This document shows positions 59,144 through 64,000 of a stretch of 64,000 nt of DNA, one piece after another. Position numbers and translations under genes: made by a program. The stretch covers positions 37,810 through 101,809 of the forward strand of contig NZ_DATIND010000121.1 in the NCBI RefSeq assembly GCF_035474595.1, written 5' to 3'. Position 1 is the first letter of the stretch, and every line of letters begins with the position of its first letter. The notes under the pieces were generated by a model. That model was given only the letters and a program-made list of their open reading frames with translations. It searched no databases and was not told the DNA's origin. The DNA comes from Longimicrobium sp. (GTDB lineage: Bacteria > Gemmatimonadota > Gemmatimonadetes > Longimicrobiales > Longimicrobiaceae).

Positions 59144-60019
59144 ATGTCACAGGAAGATACGGCGCGGGACGCGTCCGCCGGGCGGGCGTGGAAGGACTAC
59201 CACATGATCGCCGAGGAGGGGCACACCGTGGTCGGCACCGTGAAGGTGCTGGCGGGGGTGGAAAGCCCGCAGCTCGGCAACGCGCGCGACCTGCTGGTCT
59301 ACCTTCCGCCGTCGTACGCGCGCGGCGACCGGCGCTACCCGGTCATCTACATGCACGACGGGCAGAACCTGTTCGACCGCGCCACCAGCTTCGGCGAGGA
59401 GTGGGAAGTGGACCAGACGCTCGAGGACGTGAGCGCCGAGGGGATCGAGGCGATCGTGGTGGGCATTCCCAACACCCCGGCGCGGCTGGACGAGTACAGC
59501 CCGTTCCGCGACGCCGGCCACAAGCAGGGCGGGAAGGGCGACGCCTACGTGGACTTCATCGTCCAGACGGTGAAGCCCATGGTGGACGCCGACTTCCGCA
59601 CCCGCCCCGAGCGCGCGGCCACGGGCGTCGCCGGCTCGTCGATGGGGGGACTCATCTCCCTCTATGCCTTCTTCCGCAACCCCGAGGTCTTCGGCTTCGC
59701 GGGGGTGATGAGCCCGGCGTTCTGGTTCGGCGGCCACCGCATCTACGACTGGGTGCGCGAGCGGCCGTTCGCGCCGGGGCGCATCTACCTGGACGTGGGG
59801 ACGGGCGAGGGGCGCGAGGAGTTGAACGACACGCGGCGGATGAAGGCGCTGCTCGAGGAGAAGGGCTACCGCGGCGGCCACGACCTGCTGTTCTACGTGG
59901 AGCTGGGCGGCCGCCACAACGAGCGCGCCTGGGCTCGCCGCCTTCACCAGGCGCTGCGCTTCCTCCTTGCCGTCCCCCCGCGGCTGCCCGCGCCCAAGCT
60001 GCAGTACTCCAAGCTGTAG
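59144..60019 (+). CDS. alpha/beta-hydrolase esterase (Fes/EstD-like)
   Basis: The 291-residue protein has the esterase D/Fes pattern: DLLVYLPPSYARGDRRYPVI, YMHDGQNLFD, and the nucleophile elbow GVAGSSMGGLISLYAF (Ser near 167). The probable His is in GGRHNERAW. It lacks a signal peptide. Such enzymes cleave esters, including siderophore or trehalose esters. It lies 15 nt after the HAD gene. Confidence 0.85.
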   Translation: MSQEDTARDASAGRAWKDYHMIAEEGHTVVGTVKVLAGVESPQLGNARDLLVYLPPSYARGDRRYPVIYMHDGQNLFDRATSFGEEWEVDQTLEDVSAEGIEAIVVGIPNTPARLDEYSPFRDAGHKQGGKGDAYVDFIVQTVKPMVDADFRTRPERAATGVAGSSMGGLISLYAFFRNPEVFGFAGVMSPAFWFGGHRIYDWVRERPFAPGRIYLDVGTGEGREELNDTRRMKALLEEKGYRGGHDLLFYVELGGRHNERAWARRLHQALRFLLAVPPRLPAPKLQYSKL

Positions 60020-60052
60020 GCGATCCTTCTCCGCGACTCCTCCGCATCGCTG

Positions 60053-60112
60053 GATCTCACGCGGAGACGCGGAGACGCGGAGTTGCCCGGCCATGCGTCT
60101 CCGCGTGAGATC
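60053..60112. repeat. family D repeat copy 3
   Basis: GATCTCACGCGGAGACGCGG pairs with CCATGCGTCTCCGCGTGAGATC-type sequence around TTGCCC. Confidence 0.75.
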
Positions 60113-60127
60113 TGGCGAGGTTGGAGA

Positions 60128-60168
60128 AACGACGAAGGGGCGCGATTCGCTCGCGCCCCTTCGTCGTT
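60128..60168. terminator. strong bidirectional hairpin terminator
   Basis: AACGACGAAGGGGCGCGA / TCGCGCCCCTTCGTCGTT, an 18-bp stem with loop TTCGC, between convergent genes. Confidence 0.9.
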
Positions 60169-60188
60169 CGATCGTCCGGAGACGGCGA

Positions 60189-60965
60189 TCAGGCCAGCAT
60201 CGCCGCGTTGTGGTACTGGTTGGCGGCCTCGATGAAGGCCTCGAAGAGGCGGCGGGTGCCCTCGTCGGTGTCCAGCAGCATCTCGGGGTGCCACTGCACA
60301 CCCACCAGGAAGTGGTCCTCGCGCGCCGACTCCAGCGCCTCGACCAGGCCGTCCGTGGCCCACGCGGTGGCGACCAGCCCCTCGCCCAGGTCGCAGATCC
60401 CCTGGTGGTGCATGGAGTTGACGGGCGCCTCCGTGACCCCGAACGCCTGGTGCAGCCGCGACCCCTCGGCGATGCGGATGGGGTGCGCCAGGTAGTCGCG
60501 CGCCCAGCCGGCGCCGGGGAAGTAGTCGTGCTTGATGGCGCCCTGGTACAGCGTGCCGCAGTCCTGCACCAGGCTGCCGCCCGCCGCCACGTTCAGCACC
60601 TGCATCCCCCGGCACACGCCGAAGACCGGCTTGCCGTCCTCGATGGCCCAGCGCGCGAACGCCAGCTCCACCGCGTCGCGCGGCGGGTCGGTGCGGCCGC
60701 ACAGCTCGTGGGCCGCGCAGCCGTACGAGCGCGGGTCCATGTCCACGCCGCCGGGAAGAAAGATCCCGTCCAGGCGGTCGTAGATGGCGCGGAGCGTTTC
60801 CGGGTCGTCGTCCAGGAGCGGCACCATCCACGGGACCGCGCCGACCTCGGTGCACGCGTGGAAATACCGCTGGTTCATCACCCAGGACGCCGGAAGGTCC
60901 TCGGGGATGCGGTCGATGGACTGGAGCGTCTGCGTGGGAATGCCGATGACGGGACGTTGCTGCAT
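60189..60965 (-). CDS. class I glutamine amidotransferase, PuuD-like
   Basis: The 258-residue protein belongs to peptidase C26: RPVIGIPTQTLQ at the start, GIFLPGGVDMDPR, the nucleophile Cys in FGVCRGMQVLNVA (near 110), and the His/Glu pair VQWHPEML. It would hydrolyse gamma-glutamyl compounds such as gamma-glutamyl-GABA. ATG 60965 is used. Confidence 0.9.
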   Translation of the reverse strand: MQQRPVIGIPTQTLQSIDRIPEDLPASWVMNQRYFHACTEVGAVPWMVPLLDDDPETLRAIYDRLDGIFLPGGVDMDPRSYGCAAHELCGRTDPPRDAVELAFARWAIEDGKPVFGVCRGMQVLNVAAGGSLVQDCGTLYQGAIKHDYFPGAGWARDYLAHPIRIAEGSRLHQAFGVTEAPVNSMHHQGICDLGEGLVATAWATDGLVEALESAREDHFLVGVQWHPEMLLDTDEGTRRLFEAFIEAANQYHNAAMLA

Positions 60966-61217
60966 CCTCAAAACCTCTTCAACGGATATGAAAACGGTCC
61001 CGCCTGCGGGAGCAAGATCGGGACCGCGCAGCAACTTAGCGCATCCGTCTCCATTTCACAACGGGACTGTATACGATCCGCGGCGCCATCGGTTCCCGGG
61101 ATTCGCGCGCCGTGGACGCGGGGGCCAGGGCGGCCGCCGTTTCCCCCCCGCCGCGGGATGGCTAAGATGCACGCTCTCACACCCACCGCTCCCCATCTCC
61201 GTCTCCATCGCCCGCAG

Positions 61218-61925
61218 ATGCCCCGCTCCGAAACCGCCCCGCACGCGCCGCGCAGGTACCGGTACTACGACCTGATCATGGCGGCGTTCGTGACCGTGCT
61301 GCTGTGCTCCAACCTGATCGGCGTGGGCAAGCCGACGCACGTGGGGCCGGTGGTGTTCGGCGCGGGCGTGCTCTTCTTCCCCATCAGCTACCTGTTCGGC
61401 GACGTGCTGACGGAGGTGTACGGCTACGCGCGGGCGCGGCGCGTGGTGTGGGCCGGCTTCGGCGCGCTGATCTTCGCCTCGCTCATGAGCTGGATCATCC
61501 TGGCGCTGCCGGCGGCGCCGGGGTGGCAGGGGCAGGCGACGATGCAGGCGGTGTTCGGGCAGACGCCGCGCATCGTCCTGGCCTCGCTGGTCGCCTTCTG
61601 GGCGGGGGAGTTCGCCAACTCGTTCACCCTGGCCAAGATGAAGCTGCGCACCGGCGGCCGCTTCCTGTGGATGCGCACCATCGGCTCCACCGTCGTGGGC
61701 GAGGCGGTGGACTCGCTCATCTTCTACCCCGCCGCCTTCCTGGGCGTGTGGGACACGGCCACGGTCGTGAAGGTGGTCCTCTCCAACTACGTCATCAAGG
61801 TCGCGTGGGAGGCCGTGGCCACGCCGCTCACCTACCGCATCGTCGCCTTCCTGAAGCGCCACGAGCACGAGGACTGGTTCGACCGCGACACCGACTTCAC
61901 CCCGTTCTCGCTCTCGGTGGAGTAG
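61218..61925 (+). CDS. yhhQ: queuosine precursor transporter YhhQ
   Basis: The 235-residue membrane protein has six helices with the YhhQ/VUT pattern: LLCSNLIGVGKP, FPISYLFGDVLTEVYGYARA, ASLVAFWAGEFANSFTLAKMK, RTIGSTVVGEAVDSLIFYPA and VKVAWEAVATPLTYRIV. It would import 7-cyano-7-deazaguanine or preQ1. ATG 61218 is used. A start further upstream is possible. Confidence 0.9.
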   Translation: MPRSETAPHAPRRYRYYDLIMAAFVTVLLCSNLIGVGKPTHVGPVVFGAGVLFFPISYLFGDVLTEVYGYARARRVVWAGFGALIFASLMSWIILALPAAPGWQGQATMQAVFGQTPRIVLASLVAFWAGEFANSFTLAKMKLRTGGRFLWMRTIGSTVVGEAVDSLIFYPAAFLGVWDTATVVKVVLSNYVIKVAWEAVATPLTYRIVAFLKRHEHEDWFDRDTDFTPFSLSVE

Positions 61926-62516
61926 CCCGCTCCCGCGCGAGCCTTAACGCCGTGCGGACGGAGCGTCTCTTCTTCGGACGGCACGGCGCTCTATCTGCCC
62001 GGTATGCAGAAAGTGAACGCGCTGCTACGAGGTGCGGGAGCACAGCGGAACCCGCGCCGTGGCTTCATCTTCCGCTAATCCGGCTGAGCCGGGCTCAGGG
62101 CACAAGTGGATGGCGGCAGGGTATGCCTCACCAGCAACGGGACCGCGCGGCCGCGGACGGGTGGGGAGGGCGTGCGATTGAAATGCAACTCGGCAGAGGA
62201 TGGCGGCGGGGAGCAACGAGGGTGGCCCGGATCGTGCGCCCCGCCCGCGCAACCACTGCCAGGGAGCAGCGCGGGGCCGGTGCCCCGAAGCGGGGAAAAC
62301 GCTGGCGTAGCCAGATGTTTTCTCTTGCGTCGGCTTGTACCGGCAGTTACGTTGGGCCACAGATCCCAACGAACAAATCAGTCTTGCCGGTTCCAGGGCG
62401 CGTGCCGCGCCTCCTCCCTGGTTTTTCTTCCCTGCTACATCGGAACAATCCAGCGGACGCGGCGGCACCGGGCCCCGCGGCCGCGGACTGCCAGCATAAC
62501 GTAATCGGAGCCAGTC
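61926..62516 (+). promoter_or_regulatory. 591-bp rho upstream region
   Basis: No gene is seen here. It is the longest gap before a housekeeping gene in the window and AT-richer near its end. In other bacteria rho controls its own transcription in a long leader. That may also be so here, but no specific element can be named. Confidence 0.4.
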
Positions 62517-63770
62517 GTGGACATCACCTCCATAAAGTCGAAGAGCATCTCCGAGCTGCACGAGATGGCCGAGGGGCTCAACATCTCCAACTACTCCGGC
62601 CTCCGTAAGCAGGACCTGATCTACCGGATCGAGCAGAACCTGCTCGACTCCGAGGTCGTGCTGCGCGGCGAGGGCGTGCTCGAGGTCCTTCCCGAGGGGT
62701 ACGGCTTCCTGCGCTCGCAGGACTGGAACTACCTGTACGGGCCCGACGACATCTACGTGAGCCCCAGCCAGATCAAGCGGTTCGACCTGCGCACCGGCGA
62801 CACGGTGCTGGGGCAGGTGCGCCCGCCCAAGGAGGGCGAGCGCTACCTGGCGCTGCTGAAGGTGGAGCGGGTGAACGGCGACGAGCCGGAAAAGGCCAAG
62901 CACCGCATCGCCTTCGACAACCTGCGCCCGCGCTACCCCGACGACCGCGTGCACCTGGAGACCACGGGCGGCGACCTGTCGATGCGGGTGATGGACCTGG
63001 TGGCCCCGCTCGGCAAGGGACAGCGCGGATTGATCGTCGCGCCCCCGAAGGCGGGCAAGACGATCCTGATGCAGAAGATCGCCAACGCGATCACCGAGAA
63101 CCACCCCGAGGTGCACCTGATCGTGCTGCTCATCGACGAGCGGCCCGAAGAGGTCACCGACATGCAGGAGAACGTGAAGGCCGAGGTGATCTCGTCGACC
63201 TTCGACGAGCCCGCCGACCGCCACACGCAGGTGGCCGAGATGGTGCTGGAGAAGGCCAAGCGCCTGGTGGAGCACGGCCGCGACGTGGTGATCCTGCTGG
63301 ACAGCATCACCCGCCTGGCGCGGGCCTACAACGTGGTGGTGCCGCACTCGGGGAAGATCCTGTCGGGCGGCGTGGACGCCAACGCGCTGCACAAGCCCAA
63401 GCGCTTCTTCGGCGCCGCGCGCAACATCGAGGAGGGCGGCTCGCTCACCATCGTGGCCACCGCGCTGGTGGAAACGGGGAGCCGGATGGACGAGGTGATC
63501 TTCGAGGAGTTCAAGGGCACCGGCAACATGGAGCTCGTGCTCGATCGCCACATCGCCGACCGGCGCATCTTCCCGGCCATCGACCTCAACCGCTCGGGCA
63601 CGCGCCGCGAGGACCTGCTGCTCACGGAGATGGAGCTCACGCGCGTCTACCTGCTGCGCAACTTCCTCTCCGACATGCCGCCGGCGGAAGCCATCGACTT
63701 CCTGCTCAACCGCATGCGGAAGACCAAGGCCAACAAGGACTTCCTGGATTCGATGGCCAAGGGGGGATGA
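62517..63770 (+). CDS. rho: transcription termination factor Rho
   Basis: The 417-residue hexameric RNA helicase has an N-terminal domain ([20 protein letters not shown]), a cold-shock RNA-binding fold (about 50-120: [30 protein letters not shown]), and the ATPase with Walker A APPKAGKT (near 178), Walker [17 protein letters not shown] and the RNA-binding Q/R loops. The GTG start follows CGGAGCC. It lacks the long inserts seen in some high-GC lineages. Confidence 0.97.
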   Translation: MDITSIKSKSISELHEMAEGLNISNYSGLRKQDLIYRIEQNLLDSEVVLRGEGVLEVLPEGYGFLRSQDWNYLYGPDDIYVSPSQIKRFDLRTGDTVLGQVRPPKEGERYLALLKVERVNGDEPEKAKHRIAFDNLRPRYPDDRVHLETTGGDLSMRVMDLVAPLGKGQRGLIVAPPKAGKTILMQKIANAITENHPEVHLIVLLIDERPEEVTDMQENVKAEVISSTFDEPADRHTQVAEMVLEKAKRLVEHGRDVVILLDSITRLARAYNVVVPHSGKILSGGVDANALHKPKRFFGAARNIEEGGSLTIVATALVETGSRMDEVIFEEFKGTGNMELVLDRHIADRRIFPAIDLNRSGTRREDLLLTEMELTRVYLLRNFLSDMPPAEAIDFLLNRMRKTKANKDFLDSMAKGG

Positions 63771-63807
63771 CTTCGGGTCGTTGCCTTCGCGACGGGCTTC
63801 ACGGGCG

Positions 63808-63846
63808 AGGGCCGGCTCCGCTTCCGCGGGCCCGGCCCTTGTTTTT
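63808..63846 (+). terminator. rho gene terminator
   Basis: AGGGCCGG/CCGGCCCT with an inner stem, followed by TTGTTTTT, one of the few with a real T-run. Confidence 0.85.
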
Positions 63847-63882
63847 AGTCCTAAGTCCTAAGTCCTAAGTCCTAAGTCCTAA
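63847..63882. repeat. five exact copies of AGTCCTA
   Basis: Tandem 7-mers AGTCCTA x5 start directly after the T-run of the rho terminator and precede a possible IS end. Confidence 0.9.
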
Positions 63883-63964
63883 CAGGCTGCTAAAAATCGC
63901 AATGTACACTTTCGGTCGAAGCGGCACGGCTGTAAATTGCCGTAACCTTCGGCCGGGAGCATGG

Positions 63965-64000
63965 ATGCGCGGACGCGAACCAGAGCAGCGGGTGATGTTC
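63965..64000 (+). CDS. start of a transposase, cut by the window edge
   Basis: The frame reads MRGREPEQRVMF to the window end. This resembles the N-terminus of IS5/IS1182-type transposases (MRGR...Q..M). The AT-richer sequence before it (CTGCTAAAAATCGCAATGTA) could hold the IS end. Only 12 residues are visible, so this is tentative. Confidence 0.45.
   Translation, partial: MRGREPEQRVMF

Noticed and set aside
63847..63882. AGTCCTA x5 as an attachment or CRISPR repeat
   Set aside because: A simple tandem repeat without spacers or an integrase gene nearby.
1..64000. tRNA or rRNA genes
   Set aside because: None could be recognised by eye. A tRNA scan was not possible, so short tRNAs cannot be excluded.

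Overview
This 64 kb window is GC-rich bacterial chromosome, about 70% G+C by eye and dense with genes on both strands. The gene content best fits the Gemmatimonadota, and Longimicrobium-like organisms in particular. It holds many secreted metallopeptidases, a caa3-type oxidase with a cytochrome-fused subunit II, an LA_2272-type repeat protein, and small peptides with an 'LRVeSFpT'-type leader like pinensin-family RiPP precursors. The lineage is inferred from gene content, because no rRNA or marker phylogeny is available in the window.

Layout. 0-4 kb: zinc-ribbon protein, glutamate racemase coupled to an unusual methyltransferase, and a small winged-helix-like protein. 4-11 kb: secreted and surface proteins (LA_2272-like repeat protein, M28 peptidase, DUF1028 protein, two sister lipoproteins). 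11-16 kb: DJ-1/PfpI protein, DUF3072 protein, an NfeD-like His-rich membrane protein with its SPFH/flotillin partner, and small membrane or lipid-anchored proteins. 17-19 kb: a decayed stretch with a frameshifted, truncated beta-propeller gene beside the C-terminal stump of an RND pump. 19-23 kb: an accessory island, visibly AT-richer than its surroundings. It carries a secreted peptide with a duplicated FGSGH motif tail-to-tail with a TPR protein, then a chain of tiny ORFs joined by 4-nt ATGA/GTGA overlaps that includes a helix-turn-helix protein. 23-36 kb: peptidoglycan-binding protein, M20 and M2/M3 peptidases, Rv2525c-like glycoside-hydrolase-like protein, MerR/TipAS regulator, Cys-rich RiPP-like peptides, phosphatidylserine decarboxylase, and an M16 peptidase pair. 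36.5-38.6 kb: a complete IS21-family element. 38.9-44.4 kb: the caa3 oxidase operon (coxB-coxA-coxC-subunit IV, then ctaG). 45-54 kb: histidine phosphatase, aldonolactone-oxidase-like flavoprotein, large M14 peptidase, a PIN/Phd toxin-antitoxin pair with an SDR gene, and a DUF72 protein. 54-64 kb: EF-G paralogue, three adjacent RiPP-like precursors, an EncFtn-like ferritin, HAD phosphatase, esterase, class I amidotransferase, YhhQ, rho, and the start of a transposase at the right edge.

The intergenic DNA is as distinctive as the genes. At least five families of dispersed repeats sit between genes: palindromic two-hairpin modules with compensatory base changes, CTCTCCCG hairpins, 'CGGAGACG' hairpins, and tandem 7- or 8-mers (CTGTCCC, AGTGCGnn, AGTCCTA). 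Many gene ends carry GC-rich hairpin terminators, several with a TTCGTC-type tail instead of a plain T-run.

The best candidates for something new are the FGSGH peptide/TPR pair, the overlapping micro-ORF chain, the orphan RiPP-precursor set without nearby maturation enzymes, and the two-hairpin repeat superfamily.
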